From: JBCCGL01 sp039029275
GTDB lineage: Bacteria > Pseudomonadota > Gammaproteobacteria > JBCCGL01
Direction of reading: 5' to 3'
NCBI GenBank assembly: GCA_039029275.1
Contig: JBCCGL010000002.1
Span: forward strand, 186,001-250,000
Length of the DNA: 64,000 nt
Part shown: positions 17,233 to 25,296 of the stretch, piece after piece
Numbering within the stretch: position 1 is the stretch's first letter
How the letters are laid out: the number at the start of each line of letters is the position of its first letter
Made by a program: the position numbers and the translations under genes
The notes under the pieces: generated by a model
Seen by the model: the letters and a program-made list of their open reading frames with translations, nothing else
What the model was told of the DNA's origin: nothing
The model's database searches: none

Positions 17233-18474
17233 GTGGCAAAACGACGCGTTGTGGTAAGCGGATTGGGCATCGTTTGTCCGGTCGGTAACACCGTTTCAAC
17301 TGCCTGGGAAAATATTCTTGCCGGAAAGTCCGGAATGGCGCCAGTGACATCATTTGATGTGAGTACCTACGCCACCAAGTTCACTGCTTCTGTCAAAGAC
17401 TTCGATATCAGCGAATATTTACCGCCGAAAGACGCCAAGAAGATGGATGAGTTTATCCACTTCGGTATGGCGGCTGGCATTCAGGCGATTACCGACTCTG
17501 GCATTGAAGTTACCCAAGAAAACGCCGATCGCATCGGCGTCGCAATCGGCTCGGGAATTGGCGGATTACCTGCGATCGAAAAACAATACGATGTTTTGCA
17601 AAAGGGCGGGCCGCGACGGGTTTCGCCATTTTTTGTGCCGATGTCGATCATCAATATGATTTCCGGCAATTTGTCTATTCGCTACGGTATGCGCGGTCCA
17701 AATTTCTCCATTGTTACTGCGTGCACAACGGGTACGCACAACATCGGAGATGCTGCTCGACTAATCGAATACGGCGATGCCGACGTGATGATTGCCGGCG
17801 GCGCGGAAATGGCCACGTGCCCACTGGGATTGTCCGGGTTTGGCGCGGCGCGCGCGCTTTCAACGCGCAACGATTCTCCCGAAACGGCGAGTCGTCCCTG
17901 GGATACCGGCCGTGATGGTTTTGTTCTGGGCGATGGTGCCGGCGTACTGGTGTTGGAGGAGTACGAGCACGCGAAAAAACGCGGAGCCCAAATTTATTGT
18001 GAGCTCGCAGGTTACGGAATGAGCGGTGATGCCTACCACATGACCTTACCGGCACAAGACGGAGACGGCGCGCGTCGTTGTATGGAATTGGCGTTAAAAA
18101 ATGCCCGGATTGACCCATCACAGGTTAACTATGTGAATGCGCACGGTACGTCGACACCCGCAGGCGACCTGATAGAAGTTCGTGCAGTCAAAAGCGCATT
18201 TGGCGAGCAAGCCAGGCATCTCACCATGAGTTCGACAAAATCTATGACCGGGCATTTGCTTGGTGCCGCTGGCGGTATCGAAGCGGTTTTCACTGTTCTC
18301 GCGATTCGTGATCAGGTTGCACCGCCTACAACCAATATTGACGAAATTGATCCCGAGTGCGATATCGATGTTGCGGCCAATGCTGCGAAGCAGATGACGA
18401 TCGATGTGGCGATATCTAACTCGTTTGGGTTTGGCGGAACTAACGGGACCGTGGTATTTCGTGCGGTGAGCTGA
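17233..18474 (+). CDS. fabF: 3-oxoacyl-ACP synthase II FabF
   Basis: A 413-residue elongating condensing enzyme (KAS II). It starts at GTG 17233, with a GAGGTAG site upstream. The active-site nucleophile is C164 in TACTTGTHNIG. The two catalytic His residues lie in NAHGTSTPAGD and MTGHLLGAAGG. It condenses malonyl-ACP with acyl-ACP in the cytosol and tunes the unsaturated fatty-acid profile with temperature in relatives. The expected downstream pabC gene is absent. Confidence 0.98.
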   Translation: MAKRRVVVSGLGIVCPVGNTVSTAWENILAGKSGMAPVTSFDVSTYATKFTASVKDFDISEYLPPKDAKKMDEFIHFGMAAGIQAITDSGIEVTQENADRIGVAIGSGIGGLPAIEKQYDVLQKGGPRRVSPFFVPMSIINMISGNLSIRYGMRGPNFSIVTACTTGTHNIGDAARLIEYGDADVMIAGGAEMATCPLGLSGFGAARALSTRNDSPETASRPWDTGRDGFVLGDGAGVLVLEEYEHAKKRGAQIYCELAGYGMSGDAYHMTLPAQDGDGARRCMELALKNARIDPSQVNYVNAHGTSTPAGDLIEVRAVKSAFGEQARHLTMSSTKSMTGHLLGAAGGIEAVFTVLAIRDQVAPPTTNIDEIDPECDIDVAANAAKQMTIDVAISNSFGFGGTNGTVVFRAVS

Positions 18475-18497
18475 GGCACTTCAGAAAACCTCACCGC
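18463..18497 (+). other. Inverted repeat at the 3' end of fabF
   Basis: GCGGTGAG at 18463-18470 pairs perfectly with CTCACCGC at 18490-18497. An inner CTGA/TCAG pair in the loop gives a nested hairpin overlapping the fabF stop. No T tract follows, so it is more likely an mRNA 3'-end structure than an intrinsic terminator. Confidence 0.4.
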
Positions 18498-18570
18498 GTG
18501 GGAATTGCAGCGTTACAAGTAGGTGCAACCAGGACGTTAATCCTGCGTGAACCCCCTTATTTGAACTGTT

Positions 18571-18600
18571 TTGACCTTGCGACTACTTATTCGGTTACAT
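18571..18600 (+). promoter_or_regulatory. Candidate promoter of mltG-tmk-holB
   Basis: TTGACC at 18571-18576 and TTACAT at 18595-18600 are 18 bp apart, about 90 bp before the likely mltG start. An overlapping alternative is TTGAAC 18561 / TACTTA 18584 with a 17-bp spacer. The 214-bp gap between fabF and mltG contains no convincing gene. Confidence 0.4.
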
Positions 18601-18688
18601 TTTTCAATGTTGCCTCTATTTTCAAAACCGTGAGGTTCTTTAAGAACAAACTCCTCAAATCAACGTGCGAGGTCTTGCACGCGCAGCG

Positions 18689-19705
18689 ATGTTAACAATC
18701 TCGAAACGTCGGCTACTGGTTTGCTCGATCACAGTATCGGTGATCGTTGCCTTGCTGATGTGGCAGGGCTGGCAGACACTCAATTCAGAGATCACGGTCG
18801 ACGAGCCAGTGCAGCTTGATGTGCGGCCGGGTTCTGCGTTCAACACTGTTCTAAAGCAGCTTACCGATTCTGGTTTGGTTGTTCATCCGCTACCATTTAA
18901 GGCCTACGTTTTCCTAAACGGTTACAGTTCGCAGATCAAGGCGGGCGAGTACCGTTTCGAATCGACAATTTCACCTTTGGCAGTGCTGCAAAAGCTTCTT
19001 GCCGGAGATGTACTGCAGTACAAATTTACGATTGTTGAGGGATGGACGTTCCGGCAGACGCTCGATGCGTTATCCCAGCTTAAAGACACATTATCGGTGC
19101 AGGCACATATCATGTCTGCGGAGGATATTATGAAGGCAGTTGGGAGTCCCGAACTGCACCCTGAGGGCCAGTTTCTCCCCGATACTTATCAGTATGTTCG
19201 TGGTAGCAGCGATGTTGATCTGCTCGTGCGAGCGCATCGCGCGCTAAATGATTTTATCGCACAGGAATGGGATAAACGAGACGAATCGATTCCAATCAAA
19301 ACGCCTTACGAGGCACTTACGCTGGCGTCGATTGTCGAAAAAGAAACCGGTGCTGCGTTTGAGCGACCCGAAATCGCCGGCGTGTTTATGTCGCGCCTCA
19401 AAATCAATATGAAGCTACAAACCGACCCCACAATTATCTATGGGCTTGGCGAGAGTTTTGATGGCGATATTCGGCGAAAACACTTAAAGCAGGATACACC
19501 TTACAACACGTACACTCGCCACGGTTTAACGCCTACGCCAATTGCAATGGCCGGAAAAGCGGCCATTCGTGCTGTTTTACACCCCGCGGAAACAAAGGCG
19601 CTTTACTTTGTTTCGCGCGGTGATGGCACGCACAAGTTTTCAGCGACACTCGAAGAGCACGAAGCCGCCGTAGACAAGTATCAACGCAAACGAAAGAGCA
19701 AGTGA
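18689..19705 (+). CDS. mltG: Endolytic murein transglycosylase MltG (YceG-like)
   Basis: Start chosen at ATG 18689, giving 338 residues; an in-frame GTG at 18665 is possible but adds a non-homologous tail. A single N-terminal membrane anchor spans about residues 9-25, followed by the periplasmic YceG domain. The catalytic Glu is E217 in S-I-V-E-K-E-T-G, with the downstream MKLQTDPTIIYGLG and a C-terminal YFVSRGDGTHKFS. It cleaves nascent glycan strands and is thought to set glycan length. The order fabF-(pabC)-mltG-tmk-holB is conserved, but pabC is missing here. Confidence 0.95.
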   Translation: MLTISKRRLLVCSITVSVIVALLMWQGWQTLNSEITVDEPVQLDVRPGSAFNTVLKQLTDSGLVVHPLPFKAYVFLNGYSSQIKAGEYRFESTISPLAVLQKLLAGDVLQYKFTIVEGWTFRQTLDALSQLKDTLSVQAHIMSAEDIMKAVGSPELHPEGQFLPDTYQYVRGSSDVDLLVRAHRALNDFIAQEWDKRDESIPIKTPYEALTLASIVEKETGAAFERPEIAGVFMSRLKINMKLQTDPTIIYGLGESFDGDIRRKHLKQDTPYNTYTRHGLTPTPIAMAGKAAIRAVLHPAETKALYFVSRGDGTHKFSATLEEHEAAVDKYQRKRKSK

Positions 19706-19735
19706 TAACCCCGGTGCAAGTGATAGCATAGCCGT

Positions 19736-20377
19736 ATGACGCGAGGAAAATTCATTACACTGGAAGGCGGTGAAGGCATGGGTAAATCCAGCTGCCTTGA
19801 CGTGATCGTGAGTACCTTAGATAAGCACGGTATTACGTCGGTATCGACACGCGAGCCTGGTGGAACTGCGCTCGGTGAACAGCTGCGCGGTGTTCTTCTT
19901 GATAAAAATAATACCGATATTGCACCAGACGCTGAACTGCTCATGATGTTTGCGGCTCGCGCACAGCACCTTGATCACGTTATTCGCCCGGCAATTGATC
20001 GCGGTGACTGGGTCATTAGCGACCGCTTTACCGACGCGAGTTTTGCTTATCAAGGCGGTGGGCGAGGTATGCCGGCTGAAAGCATTAAAGTGCTCGAACA
20101 ATGGTTGCATAAAGATATCAATCCCGACTTGACTGTACTCCTTGATGCGCCGGTCGAAGTTGGATTGCAGCGAATTGTTCATCGAGGTGAAAAAGATCGC
20201 TTTGAGCGTGAGCGAGTCGAATTTTTCGAGCGGGTCCGGGCAACCTACTTAAGTCGAGCCGAACAGTTTCCCGAGCGATTTCGTGTGGTTTCTTCCGAAC
20301 ACGCACTCGAAGAAATGAAATTAGCTGTGCGCAAACACATTATCGAACTGATCCATCGTAGCGAATCCGATGACTGA
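19736..20377 (+). CDS. tmk: Thymidylate kinase
   Basis: A 213-residue kinase that phosphorylates dTMP to dTDP. The P-loop reads G-E-G-M-G-K-S at residues 12-18, then SDRFTDASFAYQGGGRG, where the DR(F/Y) motif binds dTMP, and a lid region rich in Arg/Glu near 150-160. The stop overlaps the start of holB by 8 bp, indicating translational coupling. Confidence 0.97.
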   Translation: MTRGKFITLEGGEGMGKSSCLDVIVSTLDKHGITSVSTREPGGTALGEQLRGVLLDKNNTDIAPDAELLMMFAARAQHLDHVIRPAIDRGDWVISDRFTDASFAYQGGGRGMPAESIKVLEQWLHKDINPDLTVLLDAPVEVGLQRIVHRGEKDRFERERVEFFERVRATYLSRAEQFPERFRVVSSEHALEEMKLAVRKHIIELIHRSESDD

Positions 20378-21251
20378 CTTTTATCAGTCAGAAGCGTGGA
20401 GTCGAATCGTTACGCGAATGCGGGAATCGCGTGTACCGCATGCCTTACTCGTCAGCGGGCACCGGAGTAGTGAAAAAAGTGCGTTCGCGCGGGCAATTGC
20501 AACTTCCCTGCTGTGCCAATCGCCGCGCGAAGGTGACGCTCGCGCTTGCGGAAAATGCGCTTCGTGCGGGTTGCTCGATGCAGGGAGTCACGCCGATTTT
20601 CTCAGCACAGGATTGTTGGAAGACAGTCGTACGATCAGGATTGACCAAATCAGAAAGCTTTGCGAAGAGTTGGCGCTAACGGCGCAACACGGTGGCTATC
20701 GCGTCGCGATCATTAATCCTGCTGACGCGATGAACGTCAACGCGAGCAATAGCCTGCTCAAGTCCTTAGAAGAGCCACCAAGCAATACGGTGATGATCTT
20801 GGTTTCATCTAAAACAGGATCAATTCCCGCGACGATTCGTAGTCGTTGCCAGCGTATTCGCGTCGACTCGGCAAGGGATGATACGATTTCCAATGAGGCA
20901 ATCGCAACGCTTGACGAGTGGTGTGGAGCGATACAACTTCGTGAGGATGCCATTGCGGTAACAGCGGATTGGGCCAAGCGCGATCATGAAGAGGTTTTTG
21001 GTGCGCTGTTTATGTGGTTTCGGCAGCGGGTTCGCGAGCGATGCGGCGCGACGCGACAGCAAACCAATCAGAGCCAATTTATAGATAGTGGCAATTTAGA
21101 GGGAGAACCAGCTACAATCAATACGCAGCAACTGTTTGGTTTTTATGACAAACTGACTGCGGCGTATCGTCAGGCAGCAAAGCCCGGCATCAGTCGTCGT
21201 GCATTGTACGAACAGCTTCTGTTGGAAGCGCGGGCTCGTCACCTGATTTAG
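20370..21251 (+). CDS. holB: DNA polymerase III subunit delta' HolB
   Basis: A 293-residue clamp-loader subunit. The N-terminal AAA+ domain has a degenerate P-loop (SGHRSSEKS) and a four-Cys zinc module (C-G-K-C-A-S-C and an upstream Cys). SNSLLKSLEEPPSNTVMILVS follows as the canonical delta' segment, and SRCQRI is present. It is a stator, not an ATPase, in the clamp loader. It overlaps tmk and is followed by pilZ 17 bp later, the standard gammaproteobacterial order. Confidence 0.93.
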   Translation: MTDFYQSEAWSRIVTRMRESRVPHALLVSGHRSSEKSAFARAIATSLLCQSPREGDARACGKCASCGLLDAGSHADFLSTGLLEDSRTIRIDQIRKLCEELALTAQHGGYRVAIINPADAMNVNASNSLLKSLEEPPSNTVMILVSSKTGSIPATIRSRCQRIRVDSARDDTISNEAIATLDEWCGAIQLREDAIAVTADWAKRDHEEVFGALFMWFRQRVRERCGATRQQTNQSQFIDSGNLEGEPATINTQQLFGFYDKLTAAYRQAAKPGISRRALYEQLLLEARARHLI

Positions 21252-21268
21252 CGAGGTCAAAGGTAAAC

Positions 21269-21613
21269 ATGAGTCAAGGTCGACAAGGCATCTTATCCTT
21301 ATCCATTAAAGACAAAGGCGCGCTGTATGCGGCGTATATGCCGTTTGTTAAAAATGGCGGATTGTTTATCCCTACCACTAAAAGTTATCGCCTGGGTGAC
21401 GAAGTCTTTATGTTGCTGACGCTGATGGACGACAAGGAACGCTTGCCGGTTGCAGGCAAAATCATCTGGATCACTCCGACAGGCGCTCAAGGAAATAAAA
21501 CCGCGGGTATTGGCGTTCAGTTTAGCGAGCAGGACAATGGCGCGACGCGCGCTAAGGTGGAAGGTTATCTCGCCGGCGCACTACAGGCCGATCGGCCTAC
21601 TCACACGATGTAA
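21269..21613 (+). CDS. pilZ: Type IV pilus assembly protein PilZ
   Basis: A 114-residue single PilZ-domain protein resembling Pseudomonas PilZ (GILSLSIKDKGALYAAYMPFVK, GGLFIPT, YRLGDEVF, GKIIWITPTGAQGN, AGIGVQF). The R-x-x-x-R loop needed for cyclic-di-GMP binding is absent, as in the founding PilZ, which acts through PilB and FimX instead. It is cytosolic and required for type IV pilus biogenesis. The location after holB is conserved. Confidence 0.92.
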   Translation: MSQGRQGILSLSIKDKGALYAAYMPFVKNGGLFIPTTKSYRLGDEVFMLLTLMDDKERLPVAGKIIWITPTGAQGNKTAGIGVQFSEQDNGATRAKVEGYLAGALQADRPTHTM

Positions 21614-21661
21614 TTCTTCGCGGGCCAGTCACCCGCAAATTGCCACGTTTCAAATAAGTTA

Positions 21662-22138
21662 ATGATTAAAGTTCTGTTCGTCTGTACTGGAAACATTTGC
21701 AGATCGTCAATGGCGCACGGGTTTTTCCAGAATTTGATCGAGCAGGAAAACCTCCAGCAACGAATCACCTGTGACTCCGCGGGCCTGATTGATTTTCACA
21801 AAGGCAATCCGCCCGATTCGCGCGCGCGAAAAAAAATGCGTGAGCGAGGAATTGATATAGGTTCGCAGCGCAGCCGCCCAATTAATGTTGGCGACCTTAA
21901 CGACTTCGATCACTTGATTGCAATGGATCGGGGGCACTTCGATGCGGTTGAACAAATGCTGCGACGCGAGAACAGCAGCACTGCGAAGCTCTCCATGATG
22001 ATGGATTTTACTGACAATCCGCCGACTGTTGAGGTCCCCGATCCGTATTACGGGGATTACTCAGGATTTGAAGAGGTGGCGCGATTACTGGAGCCCGCTA
22101 TTCGTGGACTCCTCCACTCCTTGAAGGCTCAGACTTAG
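21662..22138 (+). CDS. Low-molecular-weight protein-tyrosine-phosphatase
   Basis: A 158-residue cytosolic phosphatase. The N-terminal P-loop C-T-G-N-I-C-R-S places the nucleophile at C8 and the phosphate-binding Arg at R14. The general acid Asp is in the V-P-D-P-Y-Y-G segment near residue 124. Targets in relatives include tyrosine autokinases of exopolysaccharide export, but no such kinase is nearby. Where relatives have tatD after pilZ, this genome has the phosphatase. Its last 41 bp overlap the 3' end of rne on the opposite strand. Confidence 0.93.
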   Translation: MIKVLFVCTGNICRSSMAHGFFQNLIEQENLQQRITCDSAGLIDFHKGNPPDSRARKKMRERGIDIGSQRSRPINVGDLNDFDHLIAMDRGHFDAVEQMLRRENSSTAKLSMMMDFTDNPPTVEVPDPYYGDYSGFEEVARLLEPAIRGLLHSLKAQT

Positions 22139-24815
22139 CATCAGGCTTTTCAACATTACCGTTTGACGCGCCGTTGACCTCAGCGCGGATCCCGTTTTCA
22201 CGTTTATCTGTGTCAGAGCTTTGGTCACCGTTAGATCGAGCGTGATTACCGTCGTCCCGCTTTGCCTTAGAAGCGGATGCCTCCGGTTTCGGCAGCGACG
22301 CGTCGGGGGATGGTTTCTCTGAATCATTTTGCGCTTTCGCCACAGGAGCGTTTTCTGGTGTTGCCACAGAATTGGTTTGTGCGGGTGGCTCTGATTTTTT
22401 GTCCACAGTGTTAACTGTTGCCGTCTGCGGCATTGGCTCTTTTGGTTCAGGCGCGGCGGCGTCTGATTTCGGAGTTTCACTTGCAGTGCTTGAAACCGCT
22501 TCGGCGGCCGCGGCAGCACCTGCCAGTGAACGCACGGAGCTTGAAAAATCACTTGGCTGTTTAGGGGAAACGTTGCCATTTACCACTGACGGCGCAGATG
22601 TTGATTCGCTGGTCTTTTGAGCACCGGTCTGAACCGCGTCTTTGTTTATTTTGCTATCTCCATCGCCACTGCTTCCGTTTGCCTTGTCATCCGCAGACTT
22701 GGAAAGCGCGTTATCCGCGTGGTTTGTCTCGGTACTGTTATCTTCTCGGTTCTTATTACGGCCGCCGCGTCGGCGACGCGAGCCGCCACGTTTAGAGCGC
22801 TTTTGACTTTGCGATTCGTTAGGATCACTCGCGGCGTGTTTGCTGGTGTCGTTATTTGCCTCCTGACGGTTGGCATCTGATTGCGCGTTGTTGTTACTTT
22901 TTCGAGACGCGCTTGATTCACCAGCCTGCGATTTTGTGGAACCGCGGTTGTTACGATTGTTGCTATTTTCGGAGCGCCCGCGGTTGCTATCACGATCGCG
23001 TCGCCGGTTGTTGTTGCGTTGTGATGATCGCGAACTATTGCCGCCACCACGGGCACGTCGTCCACGATTGGTGCTGTTAGAACTTTTACTATCTGTTTCT
23101 TTTTTATCGTCAGCGCCACCCAACAGCGCTGCATACAAACGAGCAAAAAAGCCGGGTTCCGCCACGCTTTTGCTCGCGGGTTTCTTTGTAGTTTCGCTGG
23201 GTGCCGGCGTGCTTGGTAAAACCGTATTGACGGCTGCGGTTTCCGCCGCTACCGCCACAGGTTCTTGCGGCACGTATGGAACTGCCGGATCGAATTCCAG
23301 TTCGTAACTGCTTTTTCCGTAGGCGTCATGATCGGTTTCGCTATTGCGAATACGTTCGATGTGAAAGTGCGGCGTTTCCAGCGACGGGCTCGGAATGACC
23401 AGCAGGTGCGAATTATTGCGCTCCTCGATTTCGGCAATCTTTTCACGTTTCTCGTTAAGCAGATATGTGGAAACGTCAACTGGCACTTGTGCAAGCACGC
23501 GACCAGTGTTTTCTTTCATCGCCTCTTCTTCCATCAAACGCAAAACCGACAGCGCAAGCGATTCGATGTTGCGGATAGTTGCAGCGCCGGAACAACGCGG
23601 ACAAACAATTTGCGTAGATTCGCCGAGCGACGGACGCAGACGCTGACGTGACATTTCCATCAATCCGAATTTCGAAATGCGATTGGTTTGAACACGGGCG
23701 CGGTCCATCTTCAGCGCATCGCGAAGTCGATTTTCAACCGCGCGCTGGTTTTTGCTGGCGATCATATCGATAAAATCAATCACCACCAGACCACCGAGGT
23801 CGCGCAACCGGAGTTGACGAGCAACCTCGTCGGCTGCCTCCAGATTGGTATTGGTCGCGGTTTCTTCAATATCGCTACCTTTGGTCGCGCGCGCAGAGTT
23901 GATGTCAATCGAGACCAGCGCTTCAGTGTGGTCGATCACAATCGAGCCGCCGGAAGGCAGGCGTACTTCGCGCTGGAACGCCGATTCAATTTGCGCTTCT
24001 ATCTGAAAGCGATTAAACAGTGGCGTAGATTCGTTGTAGTGTTTGAGTTTTTTCGCACTGTTCGGCATGCATTGTTCGATGAACTTTTTTGCGTCCTCAT
24101 AGACGCTTTCTTCGTCGATCAGAATTTCGCCGATGTCGTTGTTGAAATTGTCGCGTAGTGCGCGAATGATGACGTTGCTCTCCTGATAGACGAGGAAGGG
24201 AGCGGGTGCGTTGTCACCGGCAGATTTGATTGCGCGCCAGATATCGGCTTGATAATCCAGATCCCATTGCAGTTCTTCGGTAGATTTACCGACACCCGCA
24301 GTGCGCACAATCGTGCCCATGCCGTCAGGAATTTCGAGGTCGCGCATTGCCTCACGCAGCTCGCTGCGGTCTTCACCTTCGATGCGGCGCGAAACACCAC
24401 CCGCTCGAGCGTTGTTGGGCATTAGCACGAGAAAACGTCCGGCAAGGCTCGCGAAAGTAGTTAGAGCGGCACCTTTGTTTCCGCGCTCTTCTTTTTCAAC
24501 TTGAACAATCAGCTCGTCGCCTTCGTTCAAGCCGTCTTTAACAGAAGGGCGGTTGCCACCATCTTTAAACGCTGATTCAGAAAGGTACTCGCGTGCGATT
24601 TCTTTGAACGGAAGAAAACCGTGCCGTTCGGCACCGTAATCGACAAAAGCAGCTTCAAGGCTCGGTTCGATACGAGTGACTTTGCCCTTGTATATATTTG
24701 ATTTTTTTTGTTCGCGGGTATTGTGTTCTAGATCGAGGTTCTCAAGTTTTTGGCCATCGACTATTGCAACACGCAGCTCTTCTGGCTGGGTTGCGTTGAT
24801 TAACATTCTTTTCAT
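22098..24815 (-). CDS. rne: Ribonuclease E
   Basis: A 905-residue endoribonuclease. The N-terminal catalytic half (about 1-510) has MKRMLINATQPEELRVAI, the S1 RNA-binding domain (about 38-120), the DNase I-like domain with both metal-binding Asp motifs (SIDINS and VIDFIDM), and the C-P-R-C Zn-link that joins protomers. The C-terminal half (about 530-905) is disordered: an Arg/Asn/Ser-rich RNA-binding block, then an Ala/Pro/Glu/Lys-rich degradosome scaffold region. It initiates mRNA decay and processes rRNA and tRNA precursors. It is divergent from rluC, as in most gammaproteobacteria, and converges on the phosphatase gene with a 41-bp overlap. Confidence 0.97.
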   Translation of the reverse strand: MKRMLINATQPEELRVAIVDGQKLENLDLEHNTREQKKSNIYKGKVTRIEPSLEAAFVDYGAERHGFLPFKEIAREYLSESAFKDGGNRPSVKDGLNEGDELIVQVEKEERGNKGAALTTFASLAGRFLVLMPNNARAGGVSRRIEGEDRSELREAMRDLEIPDGMGTIVRTAGVGKSTEELQWDLDYQADIWRAIKSAGDNAPAPFLVYQESNVIIRALRDNFNNDIGEILIDEESVYEDAKKFIEQCMPNSAKKLKHYNESTPLFNRFQIEAQIESAFQREVRLPSGGSIVIDHTEALVSIDINSARATKGSDIEETATNTNLEAADEVARQLRLRDLGGLVVIDFIDMIASKNQRAVENRLRDALKMDRARVQTNRISKFGLMEMSRQRLRPSLGESTQIVCPRCSGAATIRNIESLALSVLRLMEEEAMKENTGRVLAQVPVDVSTYLLNEKREKIAEIEERNNSHLLVIPSPSLETPHFHIERIRNSETDHDAYGKSSYELEFDPAVPYVPQEPVAVAAETAAVNTVLPSTPAPSETTKKPASKSVAEPGFFARLYAALLGGADDKKETDSKSSNSTNRGRRARGGGNSSRSSQRNNNRRRDRDSNRGRSENSNNRNNRGSTKSQAGESSASRKSNNNAQSDANRQEANNDTSKHAASDPNESQSQKRSKRGGSRRRRGGRNKNREDNSTETNHADNALSKSADDKANGSSGDGDSKINKDAVQTGAQKTSESTSAPSVVNGNVSPKQPSDFSSSVRSLAGAAAAAEAVSSTASETPKSDAAAPEPKEPMPQTATVNTVDKKSEPPAQTNSVATPENAPVAKAQNDSEKPSPDASLPKPEASASKAKRDDGNHARSNGDQSSDTDKRENGIRAEVNGASNGNVEKPDAKSEPSRSGGVHE

Positions 24816-24879
24816 GTAGTGTGTATTCCGTGATCACGCTCGTCTCGCGGAAACACATACGCCAGTGAGTAATCGCATG

Positions 24880-24897
24880 TGCGGCGAAGACGCCGCA
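24880..24897 (-). promoter_or_regulatory. Hairpin in the rne leader
   Basis: TGCGGCG and CGCCGCA form a perfect 7-bp GC-rich stem with a 4-nt loop, about 65-82 nt upstream of the rne start on the transcribed strand. It has no T tract. It is a candidate autoregulatory leader element by position only. Confidence 0.5.
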
Positions 24898-25157
24898 GGA
24901 GATTGTCACCGCGAGGGCTATGAACAAGTCAATTTGAGTCATGTGAGCCGGTGTTCCTGAGAAAACGAGGTGTTGCGTAAATCCAGCGCCGCGATGTCGC
25001 GTCGCATGGTCTGTTTAAGTAAATTGCAGCTGCCCCAGCTGCATTAAATAGTTATGCACATCGTCATGGTCGCACGCGATACCACGCGGTCGCCCGTTGA
25101 TCGTGTCGAGGGATTTTCTCCCGTTTACTGTCGAGATCGTGTCAGTCGTGAGTGGTG

Positions 25158-25185
25158 TTACACGGTGGACGTGGCAGCGTACAAT
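25158..25185 (+). promoter_or_regulatory. Candidate rluC promoter
   Basis: TTACAC at 25158-25163 and TACAAT at 25180-25185 have a 16-bp spacer. This would give a leader of about 105 nt before rluC. Confidence 0.35.
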
Positions 25186-25296
25186 GAGGTATTCGCTCGT
25201 GTGCTGACTGATTCGCCAGTACGAGAGACTATAGCACCGATACCAAAGGCACACAATCTGGCCGGAGTTCGCGGATACACCCCGACACCCAAACCC

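Larger units (their letters stand above)
24816..25296. other. rne-rluC divergent intergenic region
   Basis: These 481 bp hold no convincing gene. They should contain the long rne leader (minus strand) and the rluC promoter (plus strand). The rluC frame is open back to an ATG at 25054, but that extension has no RluC-like sequence. In E. coli the rne leader folds and mediates RNase E autoregulation; the length and a strong hairpin here fit that idea. Confidence 0.6.

Noticed and set aside
18498..18695. 65-codon frame between fabF and mltG
   Set aside because: It has no ribosome site or recognisable motif and overlaps the mltG start. It is not pabC.
22600..23100. Repetitive-looking Arg/Asn/Ser-coding sequence inside rne
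   Set aside because: It is the disordered C-terminal half of RNase E, normal for the family, and not a nucleotide repeat array or CRISPR.
24742..24942. 66-codon minus-strand frame over the rne start with a hydrophobic N-terminus
   Set aside because: Most of it is out of frame within rne. The hydrophobic start is suggestive of a leader peptide, but no ribosome site is clear.
25054..25296. 81-codon N-terminal extension of RluC
   Set aside because: It is not similar to RluC, and the product from ATG 25297 already has the family length.
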